DNA from: Glacieibacterium sp965200405
GTDB lineage: Bacteria; Pseudomonadota; Alphaproteobacteria; Sphingomonadales; Sphingomonadaceae
DNA: 64,000 nucleotides
Assembly (NCBI RefSeq): GCF_965200405.1
Contig: NZ_OZ241356.1
Span: forward strand, 1 to 64,000
Direction: 5' to 3'
Shown: one piece after another, positions 25,033 to 34,368 of the stretch
How positions within the stretch are numbered: position 1 is the stretch's first letter
How the letters are laid out: each line of letters starts with the position of its first letter
The notes under the pieces: generated by a model
Database searches by the model: none
The model's input: the letters and a program-made list of their open reading frames with translations, nothing else
What the model was told of the DNA's origin: nothing
Translations under genes and position numbers: made by a program

Positions 25033-27975
25033 ATGATGTCTAGCATGTCGTACAAATTTGCTCGCGGCGCATCGCGGGCGGCACTCGCCTCCGCAATGTA
25101 CTTCGTCGCCCTGCCAGCTCTCGCCCAGACAAATCCGGCACCTGCTCCGGCGCAGGCGAGCCCTGCTGCACCGAGCTCGACCGAAGTCCAGAACTCGGCG
25201 CTTGCCGTTCCCGGCGCACCGACCGCTGCCACCGACGAAGGCGAAATCGTCGTCACCGGCACCAGCATCCGCGGCGTCGCGCCGATCGGCTCGAACCTGG
25301 TATCCGTCGGTGTCGAGGCGCTCCGTGCCACCGGCTCCCAGAGCGTTACCGGCGCCCTGGCCTCCGTCCCGGCGCTGAGCGGCATTACCGGCCAGGGCAA
25401 CACATCGGCATTCTACCAGCCCAGCATCCACCAGCTCGGCGCCAGCGCCAGCAACTCGACCCTGGTCCTGATCGACGGCCACCGCGGGCCGACGGGCGGC
25501 ACCAACCACACCTTCCTCGACCCCAACATCGTGCCCAACATCATGATCGAGCGGGTCGAAGTGCTCGCCGAGGGCGCCTCGTCGGTCTACGGCTCCGACG
25601 CGGTCGCCGGCGTCATCAACTTCATCACGCGCCGCAAGTTCGACGGCTTCCAGGCGGAGGCCTCGACGACGCTGCGCGACGGCACCGTCGGCTATACCGC
25701 CGGTGTGCTCGCCGGCAAGACCTGGGATCGCGGCTCCGCCATCTTCGGCGCGCAATATACCTACCAGGACAATCTGCAGAACAAGGATCGGGGCTTCACC
25801 TATCCGAACCATCTGGCGCAGGGCGGCAACAACTTCCTGACGCGCTCCTGCTCGCCGGCAGCGATCCAGCCGAACGGCACGGGCAACATCTACCTGTCGC
25901 CGACGGCGACCTCGTCGGTTCCCAACACGGCCGCCAACTATCCTTGCTCGAGCTGGGGCGTCACCGATCTGGTCGGCTCCGAGGAGCGCGAGAACGTCAT
26001 GGCCAAGCTCAGCTTCGACATGACCGACAATCTGACGATCGGGCTGGACCTGCTGTACGCCCGTCGTCGCAACGACACGCTGCAGGGTGCCGGCACCGTG
26101 CAGGCGACGGTCTTCGCCACCGGCGCGCAGGCCAATCCGTTCTACATCAACCCGCCCGGCGTCACCGCCGACCGGCAGGTCGTGACCTGGGATGCCACCG
26201 ACCTGGTCGGCCCGGCACACGGACGGTCTGAGTCGGACAGCATGTATGCGAACTTCACCGCGGCCTATAAGATCACCGATAATTGGAACTTCGACTTCCT
26301 CGCCAGTGCCGGGCGCGACGAGAGCACGACCTTCACCACCGGCACGATCAACAGCAGCGTCGCCAACCTGGCGCTGAACGGCACCACCAACGGCGGCGGC
26401 AGCCTGACCGCAGTCTCGGTTCCGGGCACCACCACGATCGTGACCCAGCTGCCGCTGACCACGGCGAACGCACTCGATGTCTGGAACCCCGCCGCGACCA
26501 ATCGCACCTCGGCGGCGACGCTGGCGCGCCTGCTCGACAATGCCAACCGGCTGCGCGCGACGTCGGGCTACCAGCAGGTTCGCGGCAACGTCAGCGGCTC
26601 GCTGTTCGACCTGCCGGCCGGACCGGTCAAGATCGCCGTCGGCGGCGAGATGCTGAAGACGCAGCTCAGCCAGTTCGTCACCCGCGCCAACAACAGCGGC
26701 CCGGCGTCGAGCGGCTCGCAGCAGTTGTTCTTCCCGTTCAAGCGGACCGTGTTCTCGGGCTTTGCCGAGTTGAACATCCCGCTGGTTTCGCCCGACATGG
26801 AAGTGCCGTTCGTCCACCGCTTCGACCTGTCGCTGGCCGGCCGCTACGATCACTACAGCGACTTCGGCAAGACGACGAACCCGAAGGTCGCGTTCAACCT
26901 CGAGCCGGTCGAGGGCCTTCGCCTGCGCGGCAACTGGTCGACCTCGTTCGTCGCGCCGCCGCTGACCATCGTCGGCGACCAGTTCGGCGCGTTCGGCACC
27001 GCCGGCTGGGGCACGCAGACCAACAACATCAACGTGCCGGTCGCCGCCTATCCCGACGTCGTCAAGATCCTGCCGAATTGCGCCGGCCAGGCGCTTTGCA
27101 ACATCGGTACGCTCCAGGGCATCCAGAACACCACCGGTGATCCAAATGCCGGTCCGCAGAAGGGTAGCGGCTGGTCGCTCGGCTTCGATGTCCAGCCGGC
27201 GCTGGTTCCCGGCCTGCACACCAGCTTCAGCTACTGGACGACCAAGTTCAAGGGCGGCGTCACCGGTCCGCAGTTGAGCAACGTCATCAACACGGCCTCG
27301 GCCCAATACCTCCTGCAATTCTATCCGAATTGCGCGACGCCGGCCCAGATCGCGGCACAGACGCAGGGCATTCCGCAGACCAGCTCGACCGCGGCGTGCA
27401 CGAGCTATATCTTCCACACGCTCAACACCAACTGGCTCAACCTCGACATCGCCGGCATCGACTATTCGATCGACTATGACCTGCGGACCGATACCGCGGG
27501 CACGTTCAGCGCCGGGCTGTCGGGCACCGAGTTCGTCCAGTTCGACCAGTCGTTCGGCTCCGGACCGAAGTACAGCGTTCTCAACACCGCGGGTAACAAC
27601 GGCACATTCCCGTCGCTCAAGCGCAAGGCGCGTGGCTATATCGGCTGGTCCGATGGTCCGTTCACCGCCCGCATCTTCGCGAACTACACCGGGTCGTTCC
27701 GCAACTGGTCGTCGAACACGGTGACGCCGCTGACCCGCGACGCGGCCGGCAACCCCAACGGCGGCGGCGACAAGGTCAAGGCGCAGACGACGATCGACCT
27801 GAACGTCGTCTATGACTTCACCGGCGGCTTCCTCGACGGTTCGCAGGTATCGATCGCCGCGACGAACGTCTTCGACAAGGATCCACCATTCTATAATGGC
27901 GCGACGGGCTATTATAGCCTGATCCACAACCCGTTCGGCCGGACCGTCACCGTCGCGCTGCGGGCCAAGTTCTAA
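25033..27975 (+). CDS. TonB-dependent receptor
   Basis: A 980-aa outer membrane active transporter. It has a signal peptide (ending ALAQ, residue 32), a Pro/Ala-rich linker with EIVVTG at 71-76, a plug domain (VLIDGHRGPTGG, MIERVEVLAEGASSVYGSDAVAGVINFI) and a C-terminal barrel ending in FGRTVTVALRAKF, with the terminal aromatic residue needed for barrel assembly. GAGGGAGAG lies before ATG 25033. It is first in the operon receptor - NHL protein - PQQ-like protein. The IclR-type site upstream ties it to the catabolic set. The ligand is unknown, and the absence of SusD or siderophore genes argues against the classic types. Confidence 0.93.
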   Translation: MMSSMSYKFARGASRAALASAMYFVALPALAQTNPAPAPAQASPAAPSSTEVQNSALAVPGAPTAATDEGEIVVTGTSIRGVAPIGSNLVSVGVEALRATGSQSVTGALASVPALSGITGQGNTSAFYQPSIHQLGASASNSTLVLIDGHRGPTGGTNHTFLDPNIVPNIMIERVEVLAEGASSVYGSDAVAGVINFITRRKFDGFQAEASTTLRDGTVGYTAGVLAGKTWDRGSAIFGAQYTYQDNLQNKDRGFTYPNHLAQGGNNFLTRSCSPAAIQPNGTGNIYLSPTATSSVPNTAANYPCSSWGVTDLVGSEERENVMAKLSFDMTDNLTIGLDLLYARRRNDTLQGAGTVQATVFATGAQANPFYINPPGVTADRQVVTWDATDLVGPAHGRSESDSMYANFTAAYKITDNWNFDFLASAGRDESTTFTTGTINSSVANLALNGTTNGGGSLTAVSVPGTTTIVTQLPLTTANALDVWNPAATNRTSAATLARLLDNANRLRATSGYQQVRGNVSGSLFDLPAGPVKIAVGGEMLKTQLSQFVTRANNSGPASSGSQQLFFPFKRTVFSGFAELNIPLVSPDMEVPFVHRFDLSLAGRYDHYSDFGKTTNPKVAFNLEPVEGLRLRGNWSTSFVAPPLTIVGDQFGAFGTAGWGTQTNNINVPVAAYPDVVKILPNCAGQALCNIGTLQGIQNTTGDPNAGPQKGSGWSLGFDVQPALVPGLHTSFSYWTTKFKGGVTGPQLSNVINTASAQYLLQFYPNCATPAQIAAQTQGIPQTSSTAACTSYIFHTLNTNWLNLDIAGIDYSIDYDLRTDTAGTFSAGLSGTEFVQFDQSFGSGPKYSVLNTAGNNGTFPSLKRKARGYIGWSDGPFTARIFANYTGSFRNWSSNTVTPLTRDAAGNPNGGGDKVKAQTTIDLNVVYDFTGGFLDGSQVSIAATNVFDKDPPFYNGATGYYSLIHNPFGRTVTVALRAKF

Positions 27976-28006
27976 GGCGCCCCGCGGCCCCAGTCAGGAG
28001 AAGACG

Positions 28007-29242
28007 ATGAAGCTCAATGGTTTTACCGGTACGGCGATCGCAGCCCTGCTGGCAGGCGCGACGATGGCTTCGGCCCAGTCGGTGCCGGCGACGCGTGGCC
28101 CAGCGGCGAACGGCCAGCCGGCCTGGTTCCTCCAGGGCAGCTTCCCCGATCCTCAGGGCTATACCTCGACGGCGCCGGGTGGCGTCGTGACGGTGGTGCC
28201 GCGGCCGGCCACCCCGCCGACGCTGGCGCTGCCCAATCCGCCGCCCTGCCGCCGCGCGCCGGAGTGCGGCAACCGCATGCCCGGTGCGCCGCTGCGCTCG
28301 CAGATGCAGCGCGTGCAGTGGGAACAGAAGCTCGGCTATGACTTCACCTATCCGATCGATCTTCCTGCCGGGACCGGCGGCGTGCCCTCGGTCGCCCTCG
28401 ATTCCAAGGGCAACCTCTGGGTCTTCCAGCGCAAGCCGACCGGCATGCCGCAGCTGTTCAAGTACGACCGCAACAACAAGCTGGTCCTGACGGTCGGCGA
28501 GGACGTCATCGGGCACCACAACAAGGCACACGGCATGGCCGTCGATGCCGACGACAATGTCTGGATCCTCGACACCGGGCTCGCCACTGCGACCAAGCTG
28601 TCGAGCGACGGCAAGGTGCTGATGCGCCTCGGCGAGCGTGGCCACCGCGGCGACTGGATCGAAGACAAGGGCCAGCGGCTGCTGTGGGAGCCGGTGATGA
28701 TCGCGTTCGGCAAGAACGGCGACCTCTACATCGCCGAAGGCCACGGCAACGAAAGCCCCAACGACGCGCAGAGCGATGATCCGACCAACCAGTCCGGCGC
28801 CGCCCGGGTCCTGCAGCTCGACAAGAACGGCAAGTTCATTCGCCAATGGTATGGCAACGACGTCGGCGAGGGCAAGTTCGCCAACGCCCATGCGATCGGC
28901 ATCGACCCGACCAACGGCGACGTCTGGATCGGCGACCGCGAGGACTATCGCATCCTGATCTATTCGTCGGACGGCAAGTTCCTGCGCCAGCTGCCGACAC
29001 GCAACCTCGTCTGCGCCATCATGTTCGATCCGCAGGGTAATCCCTGGATGGCGAGCGGGCAGGACGGCCAGTATCTGAAACTCGACCGCACCGGCCGCGT
29101 GCTCGGCGCCATCGGCAACGGCATGGGCATCGGCCGCGGCCAGTTCACCGAGGCGAGCTATTGGGTCTTCGACAAGCAGGGCAATTTGTACGCCGGCGAC
29201 ACCAGCGTCAGCCGGGTCACGGTGATGAAGAAGTCCCGCTGA
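28007..29242 (+). CDS. Exported NHL-repeat protein, amidating-lyase-like
   Basis: A 411-aa protein with a signal peptide (ending ATMASA, residue 22), a Pro-rich segment and NHL propeller blades with HGMAVDADDNVWILDTGLATATKL, AHAIGIDPTNGDVWIGDR and CAIMFDPQGNPWMASGQDG. It resembles the 17151 protein in layout and family but is clearly diverged. AGGAG (27996-28000) precedes ATG 28007, 31 bp after the receptor stop. The reaction is unknown. Metal-dependent lyase activity is what the best-known family member does, but catalytic residues cannot be verified from sequence alone. Confidence 0.82.
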   Translation: MKLNGFTGTAIAALLAGATMASAQSVPATRGPAANGQPAWFLQGSFPDPQGYTSTAPGGVVTVVPRPATPPTLALPNPPPCRRAPECGNRMPGAPLRSQMQRVQWEQKLGYDFTYPIDLPAGTGGVPSVALDSKGNLWVFQRKPTGMPQLFKYDRNNKLVLTVGEDVIGHHNKAHGMAVDADDNVWILDTGLATATKLSSDGKVLMRLGERGHRGDWIEDKGQRLLWEPVMIAFGKNGDLYIAEGHGNESPNDAQSDDPTNQSGAARVLQLDKNGKFIRQWYGNDVGEGKFANAHAIGIDPTNGDVWIGDREDYRILIYSSDGKFLRQLPTRNLVCAIMFDPQGNPWMASGQDGQYLKLDRTGRVLGAIGNGMGIGRGQFTEASYWVFDKQGNLYAGDTSVSRVTVMKKSR

Positions 29243-29290
29243 CCCATTCCCGGCGGCCCGGCTGGGTGGCCTAGACCATCCGAGGTATCG

Positions 29291-30976
29291 ATGCTCAAAG
29301 CATTCCTGGCCGCCGCCGTCGCCCTGCCTGCCATGGCGATCGCGCAGACCCCTGCAGCGGCACCTGCCGCGGCGCCTGCCGCCGACTGGCCGACCTGGGG
29401 CTATGACGAGGAACGCACCGCCTGGAACCGGGGCGAGACCAGACTGTCCAAGGCCAATGTCGGCAAGCTGCGCGTCCAGTGGAAGGCGCAGCTGGCGACC
29501 CCGGCGCGCGACGTCGTCCTGTCGACGCTGACCGCACCGATCGTCGTCGCCGGCGTCGCCACCGCGCAGGGGCCGCGGGACATGCTGTTCCTGCTCGGTG
29601 CCGACGACGTCCTGTACGCCCTCGACGCCAACACCGGCGCGAAGCTGTGGGAGAAGCGCTTCCCCAACCCGGTCAAGCCGGCGCGTCCGGCGACCTGGCT
29701 GTGCTCCAACACCAACAATGCGACCCCGACCGCAGACAAGGCGCGCGGCATCATCTATTTCATCGCCAGCGACGGACTGCTGCGCGGTCTGTCGCTGGCG
29801 GACGGCAGCGAGCGCCTGACGCCGGTGGAGATGGTCGCGCCCTACACGCGTGCCTGGAGCCTCAATCTGATCGGCGACGTGGTCTACACCACCAGCGGTC
29901 GCGCCTGCGGCCAGTTGATGGACCCGAAATCGCCGATGTACCTCGCGCGGGACCTCGACGAAGTCTACAACCCCGACCTGCCGCCGACCGACCCTTCCGC
30001 GGTCACCGCCGTCGACGTCGGCGATCTGGGCAAGCCGACGCTGACCCGCTTCTACACCAGCGGTAGCCGTCCGGCGGCACCCTGGGGCCGCGGCGGCCTG
30101 ATCAAGGGGCCCAACAACAGCGTCCTGCTCGAGACGTCGGACGGACTCTATGACCCTCAAAGCGGCTATTGGGGCGACAGCCTGCTGCGCCTGTCGGCCA
30201 AGGCGGCGCGACTGGTCGACAGCTTCACCCCGTCCAACGCCAAGTACATCCTGCAGCACGATCTTGCCGGCTCGGCCAGCCCGACGATCTTCCCATTCGG
30301 CGACAAGACGCTGGTCGCCTATGTCCAGAAGGAGAGCGTGCTGCGGCTGCTCGACGCGAAGAACCTCGGCGGCCGCGCCGCTGCCCAGCACCAGCAGCCG
30401 CTGTGGCAGTCCACCCTGCTCGGCAACGATCGCGCGGTCGGCACCGATCCCAGCCAGGGCGTCTGGGGCGCGATCACCACCTACCTCGCGCCTAACGGCA
30501 AGCGCTACCTATACCTGCCGATGTGGGGGCCGATCTCGGTCAAGGCGCCGACCTTCCCGGTCAGCGGCGGCGACGCACCGAACGGCATGATCATGGCCTT
30601 CGAGGTCGTCGACAAGGGCGGCACCATCTCGGCCGAGCCGCGCTGGACCTCGACCGACATGATCATGGCGGACCCGCCGACGGTCGCCAACGGCGTGCTG
30701 TACGCCACCTCGACCGGCGGCCAGCCGATGCAGAATCCCAAGCTGCCGGACGGCACCAAGCTGTCGTCGGCAACCGCTGAATCGGCGAAGCGGCGGTCGA
30801 CGCCGACCGGCAATCTGACGCTGTTCGCCTATGATGCGGAGTCGGGCAAGCAACTGTATTCGAGCAAGAAGCTCATCACCGACTGGGTGCATTTCAACCA
30901 GCCGGTCGTCGCGCTCGGCAAGGTCTTCATCGTCACGCACGACGCCCAGGTCTTTGCCTTCGGGGTCGGCAAATAA
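29291..30976 (+). CDS. PQQ-type beta-propeller protein (quinoprotein-like)
   Basis: A 561-aa exported protein: signal peptide (residues 1-17, ending AIAQ), then an Ala/Pro linker, then DWPTWGYDEERTAWNRGET, the usual opening of PQQ dehydrogenase propellers, and blades such as LFLLGADDVLYALDANTGAKLWEKRF. There is no heme-binding CxxCH, so an external cytochrome would be needed, and one is encoded at 22896. I cannot confirm the PQQ- and calcium-binding residues or the usual adjacent Cys pair, so it may be a non-catalytic relative. It is last in the receptor - NHL - propeller operon and ends at a bidirectional terminator. Confidence 0.82.
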   Translation: MLKAFLAAAVALPAMAIAQTPAAAPAAAPAADWPTWGYDEERTAWNRGETRLSKANVGKLRVQWKAQLATPARDVVLSTLTAPIVVAGVATAQGPRDMLFLLGADDVLYALDANTGAKLWEKRFPNPVKPARPATWLCSNTNNATPTADKARGIIYFIASDGLLRGLSLADGSERLTPVEMVAPYTRAWSLNLIGDVVYTTSGRACGQLMDPKSPMYLARDLDEVYNPDLPPTDPSAVTAVDVGDLGKPTLTRFYTSGSRPAAPWGRGGLIKGPNNSVLLETSDGLYDPQSGYWGDSLLRLSAKAARLVDSFTPSNAKYILQHDLAGSASPTIFPFGDKTLVAYVQKESVLRLLDAKNLGGRAAAQHQQPLWQSTLLGNDRAVGTDPSQGVWGAITTYLAPNGKRYLYLPMWGPISVKAPTFPVSGGDAPNGMIMAFEVVDKGGTISAEPRWTSTDMIMADPPTVANGVLYATSTGGQPMQNPKLPDGTKLSSATAESAKRRSTPTGNLTLFAYDAESGKQLYSSKKLITDWVHFNQPVVALGKVFIVTHDAQVFAFGVGK

Positions 30977-31000
30977 GCCAGCCGCCGCGGCCGGACACAC

Positions 31001-31036
31001 AAAGGGCGGGCACCGTTTGCACGGTGCCCGCCCTTT
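31001..31036. terminator. Bidirectional terminator between convergent operons
   Basis: A 16-bp perfect stem (AAAGGGCGGGCACCGT, loop TTGC, matching arm 31021-31036) is flanked by A and T runs on both sides. It sits between the stops at 30976 and 31049. Confidence 0.88.
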
Positions 31037-31048
31037 TCGCGTTCCAGC

Positions 31049-34048
31049 CTAAAAGTTGAAGCGCACGCCGACCGTGTAGTAGCGGCCGAGCACATCGGCA
31101 TAGTTCACGGTCGGATAGCGCAGCCCGATGCTGCCGGTGTAGCCCGGATCCTGGAAGATCCCGCCCTTGGCGTTGGTCAGATTCGCGACGTTGACGAACA
31201 TCGTCGCGCTCTTGTCGCCGACCGGGATGTCGTACGAGACGTTGAGGTCGGTCTGCCAGTAAGCCGGGACGTTGGGGATGTTGTAGACCAGCGTCGGATT
31301 GGCGCTCTGGTGGACGGAGGAATAGAAGCGCTCCAGCACGTCGATGCTGAACCCGCCGAGGCGGTACGCTGCGGTGAAGTTGACCTTGTCCTTCGGCACG
31401 GCCTGGGTACCCGAGGCGTTGGTGGTGATCGCACCCGGGATGGTCGTGGTCTTGGTCGTCGGCTGGTGCGTCCACAGCCCGCGCAGGTTCAGCGTACCGT
31501 CCAGCCCGAGGTCGGACAGTTCGGCGCGGTAGTTGACCTCGACGTCGATGCCCTTGGCATGAAGCTGCGCGATATTCTGGTTGAGCGAGTAGACCAGGGT
31601 CGGGAAGTTCGCCGCCGAGGTATTGTTGTACGAGATCGGCCGATTGACCAGGGCGCAATACGGCGACGAGCCGTCGGAGCCGAGGCACAGGCTCTGGATC
31701 AGCGGGTTGAGGCCGTTGACCGCGCCGATCGCGTTGCTGATCTTGACGTTGTAATAATCGACCGAGACGCTGAAGTTGCGGAAGAAGGTCGGGTTGAAGA
31801 CGACGCCGACTGTCAGGTTCTTGCCGATTTCGGGGCGCAGATTGGGATTGCCACCCGCCACCGTGTTGAGCTGTGCGGCGACGTTGGTCAGCGGATCGGT
31901 GACGCCGGAGGCGCTGATGATCTGATTCTGGTACAGGTCCCACAGGGTCGGGGCGCGGAAGTCACGCGAGCGCGTGGCGCGAACCCGAAGACCGTCGGTG
32001 ACCGCCCACTCGAGGCCGAGCTTCCAGGTCTTGGCGTTGAACTTGGTGTTGACCCCGCCATTGCCGGATGCGTCGTACTTGGCATAGCGGAAGGCACCGT
32101 TCAGCGACAGCAGGTCGATCAGCGGCAGGTCCTTCAGGACCGGGAAATTGGCCTCGACGTTTGCCTCGTAGATGTCCTCGCTGCCGTTGGCGCCCGACTG
32201 TACTTCCTTGAAATACGCCAGGTTCGACGTCGGATAGGACCCCGTCAGCGAGTTGCCGGCCGGCCCGAGACGCAGGTTCGCAGGGTTGAAGGCGGTGTTC
32301 GGCACGGTCGTCGTGACCTTCAGGCCCTGGTGACGATACTGGCCACCGACGGCGACCTTCATCGGTCCGGCCCAGCCCTGGAACAGCGTGCCGGTCGCGT
32401 TGGCACCGAAGTCGTCCATGGTGTTCTTGGCCGTCCACGACGTCGTGTCGAAGGTGAAGTCCTGCGCCGCGTCGGAGGCGCGGTTCTGGCCGAACAGGTT
32501 GAGCGGCGCGCAGCCCGGGAAGGCGCCCGGCGTCGTCAGGGTCGCCCGACAGACGATGTTGCCCGACGCCGGATCACGCACTGCATCGACCGCTGCATAG
32601 AAGTTGGCGGTGTTGACGTTGTTGATCGAGGCGAAGCGGGTCTTGTTGTCGCCGCGGGTGTAATGCGCATCCCAGGCGAAGTCGCCGAACAACTGGCCGT
32701 TGACGCCGACCGTGCCGGCAGCGGCCGTGATCTTCTGGTCGAGGGCGAGCTGGCGCATCAGGTCGTTGTCGAAGCGGTTGACGGCAAAGCTGGCAGTGCC
32801 CGACGAGGTCAGCGCCGCCTGCTGTGCCGCGGTCAGATAGGCGTTGCCGCTATAGATCCACAGCGGATAGGAGCCCGCGGCAGTCGTCGGATTGGCCGCC
32901 GTCGCGTTCGAGATGTTGGTATAGATCTGGCTTGCCGCATAAGTGTGGTTGGCGGCGTAGCGACCCTGGACGTAGAAGTGCATCGTGTCCGTCAGGTCAT
33001 AGTCGAAGCGTCCGAAGGCCTGTGCGGTGCGCAGGTTGGGGACCAGATACTGGTTCTGGGTGTAGCCGCCGTCGCCGCCGATCGCCGCGTTGGCAGTAGC
33101 CGTCGGCGTACCGCGGTTGAACGGCGCCAACGAACCGTCGTTCAGGAATTGCTGCCCTGCGAACGGTCCGGTCAGGACCAGTCCGCCCGGTGCCGCGTTG
33201 CTCTGCCGGGCGCCATAGACCAGGTTGTAGGGGTTGGCCGCGGTGCCGCCCCCGACGACGGCCGGGTACAACTCGCCATATGGGCGGCTGGCGGTGTCGC
33301 TGACGCCCCGGCGCTTGAAGTATTCGGCGCTGACTTCGAAGTGGCCCCGATCACCGATGTTCAGGCCATAGGCGAGGCCGCCGCGCACCGATCGCGCATC
33401 GCCATAGTCGGAGATGCCGCTCTGCACGACGCCCTTGAGGCCGACGAACTTGGTATCGGTGATGAAGTTGACGACGCCGGTGACCGCATCCGAACCATAG
33501 ACCGCCGAGGCGCCGCCGGTGACGACCTCGACACGCGACAACAGCAGCTGGGGCAGCATGTTGGTGTCGACGGTCATGTCGTAGAAGGTTCCGGGCACCC
33601 GATTGCCGTCCTGCAGGATCAGCGTCCGGATCGCGCCGAGCGAGCGCAGGTTGAGGAAGTTGCCGGGCGCTCCAAAACCGCGGCCGTTGGCGCCGATGGC
33701 CGCGTTGTTAGGGGTCGCCGAACCGGCGTTGAACTGAGGCAGCTTGTTCAACGCGTCCGGAATGTTCGTCGGCGTGGTCCGCTGCAGCTGCTCGGCCGAG
33801 ACGATCGTCAGCGGCGTCGGCGAGTTGTTGCCGTTCTGGATGCGAGATCCGGTAACGACGATCTCCGCATCGTCGCCGGTGCCGTTCGCGCTGACTGCGG
33901 TCTGGCCCTGCAAGCCCGGATCGGCGATGCCGGAAGCGGCATTTGCCGGCGGCGCAGTCGGTGTCGCCTGATCCTGCGCAAGCGCCGCGGTCGAGGCCGT
34001 CATCGCCAGCGAGCTGATGCCCGACAGCCAGATCCTGCTGATCTTCAT
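31049..34048 (-). CDS. TonB-dependent receptor
   Basis: A 999-aa outer membrane receptor. Signal peptide (ending AALAQ, residue 25), linker, EIVVTGSRI from residue 62, plug domain (LILQDGNRVPGT, VEVVTGGASAVYGSDAVTGVVNFI), then a long barrel ending YYTVGVRFNF with terminal Phe. It is the oar/NodT-neighbour type without an STN signalling domain. ATG 34048 has GGGGA upstream. A slightly imperfect IclR-type palindrome lies 124 bp upstream. It converges with the PQQ operon. It shares little obvious sequence with the 25033 receptor beyond family motifs, so the system may import two different compounds. Confidence 0.93.
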   Translation of the reverse strand: MKISRIWLSGISSLAMTASTAALAQDQATPTAPPANAASGIADPGLQGQTAVSANGTGDDAEIVVTGSRIQNGNNSPTPLTIVSAEQLQRTTPTNIPDALNKLPQFNAGSATPNNAAIGANGRGFGAPGNFLNLRSLGAIRTLILQDGNRVPGTFYDMTVDTNMLPQLLLSRVEVVTGGASAVYGSDAVTGVVNFITDTKFVGLKGVVQSGISDYGDARSVRGGLAYGLNIGDRGHFEVSAEYFKRRGVSDTASRPYGELYPAVVGGGTAANPYNLVYGARQSNAAPGGLVLTGPFAGQQFLNDGSLAPFNRGTPTATANAAIGGDGGYTQNQYLVPNLRTAQAFGRFDYDLTDTMHFYVQGRYAANHTYAASQIYTNISNATAANPTTAAGSYPLWIYSGNAYLTAAQQAALTSSGTASFAVNRFDNDLMRQLALDQKITAAAGTVGVNGQLFGDFAWDAHYTRGDNKTRFASINNVNTANFYAAVDAVRDPASGNIVCRATLTTPGAFPGCAPLNLFGQNRASDAAQDFTFDTTSWTAKNTMDDFGANATGTLFQGWAGPMKVAVGGQYRHQGLKVTTTVPNTAFNPANLRLGPAGNSLTGSYPTSNLAYFKEVQSGANGSEDIYEANVEANFPVLKDLPLIDLLSLNGAFRYAKYDASGNGGVNTKFNAKTWKLGLEWAVTDGLRVRATRSRDFRAPTLWDLYQNQIISASGVTDPLTNVAAQLNTVAGGNPNLRPEIGKNLTVGVVFNPTFFRNFSVSVDYYNVKISNAIGAVNGLNPLIQSLCLGSDGSSPYCALVNRPISYNNTSAANFPTLVYSLNQNIAQLHAKGIDVEVNYRAELSDLGLDGTLNLRGLWTHQPTTKTTTIPGAITTNASGTQAVPKDKVNFTAAYRLGGFSIDVLERFYSSVHQSANPTLVYNIPNVPAYWQTDLNVSYDIPVGDKSATMFVNVANLTNAKGGIFQDPGYTGSIGLRYPTVNYADVLGRYYTVGVRFNF

Positions 34049-34224
34049 GATTATCGTCCCCAAGCCCTGAAATGAAATATTGTCGGTATATTGCTGTCGC
34101 GAACTTACCGGCGCGTTGCGGCCCCTGTGGCTCCTCCAGTGACGGAACTCAAAGCGCCGAGACCGCAACCGTCTCATCTGTTGAGTTCGGTCGGTCGTTA
34201 CGGCTGCATCGTGAGGCTGGAGGT
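34049..34224. promoter_or_regulatory. Upstream region of the 31049 receptor
   Basis: It contains a 20-nt block (34076-34095) that on the minus strand matches the leader of the other receptor (AGCAATA, variable centre, AATATT) and the IclR-type site at 34172. No gene is seen. Confidence 0.45.
34172..34186. promoter_or_regulatory. IclR-type operator, degenerate (TCTCATCTGTTGAGT)
   Basis: It matches the consensus TCTCAY-NNN-ATGAGA with two mismatches in the right half. It lies 124 bp upstream of the minus-strand receptor start, a position like that of the stronger sites. Confidence 0.5.
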
Positions 34225-34263
34225 TGGTCGGCCCAGAGAGGTTTGAACCCGCGATCTACTGAT
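34225..34263. repeat. tRNA-Lys 3'-end duplicate, candidate attachment site
   Basis: These 39 bases align without gaps to the 3' end of the tRNA-Lys gene, including its CCA (35694-35732): 21 of 22 bases match in the inner part (34242-34263 versus 35711-35732) and 11 of 17 in the outer part. The copy lies in the same orientation about 1.47 kb away, on the side of the tRNA where an element integrated at the 3' end would extend. It has no 5' half, so it is not a functional tRNA. Confidence 0.6.
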
Positions 34264-34368
34264 CGAGAGGTCGTAAGAAAGCGTTCGCTTTCAGTGCGCC
34301 TGGTGACTTTTCGCGTGAAGTGCCCTTGCGTAAATAACCGCAGGGGCCAGCGTTGGACTCAAGACTAG

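Noticed and set aside
24979..27927. Very long open frame on the minus strand opposite the receptor gene
   Set aside because: It is an antisense shadow of a GC-rich gene: no family motifs, Arg/Val/Asp-rich composition, no signal or ribosome-binding site. The same holds for the long antisense frames at 4567-6531, 27947-30391, 31310-34075 and 44414-47302.
31049..34048. SusC-type receptor of a glycan-utilisation locus
   Set aside because: No SusD partner, no carboxypeptidase-like N-terminal domain and no glycoside hydrolase beside it.
34225..34263. A second tRNA gene
   Set aside because: Only the 3' part is present and its T-stem has a mismatch. There is no D arm or matching anticodon stem, so it is a repeat of a tRNA end and not a gene.
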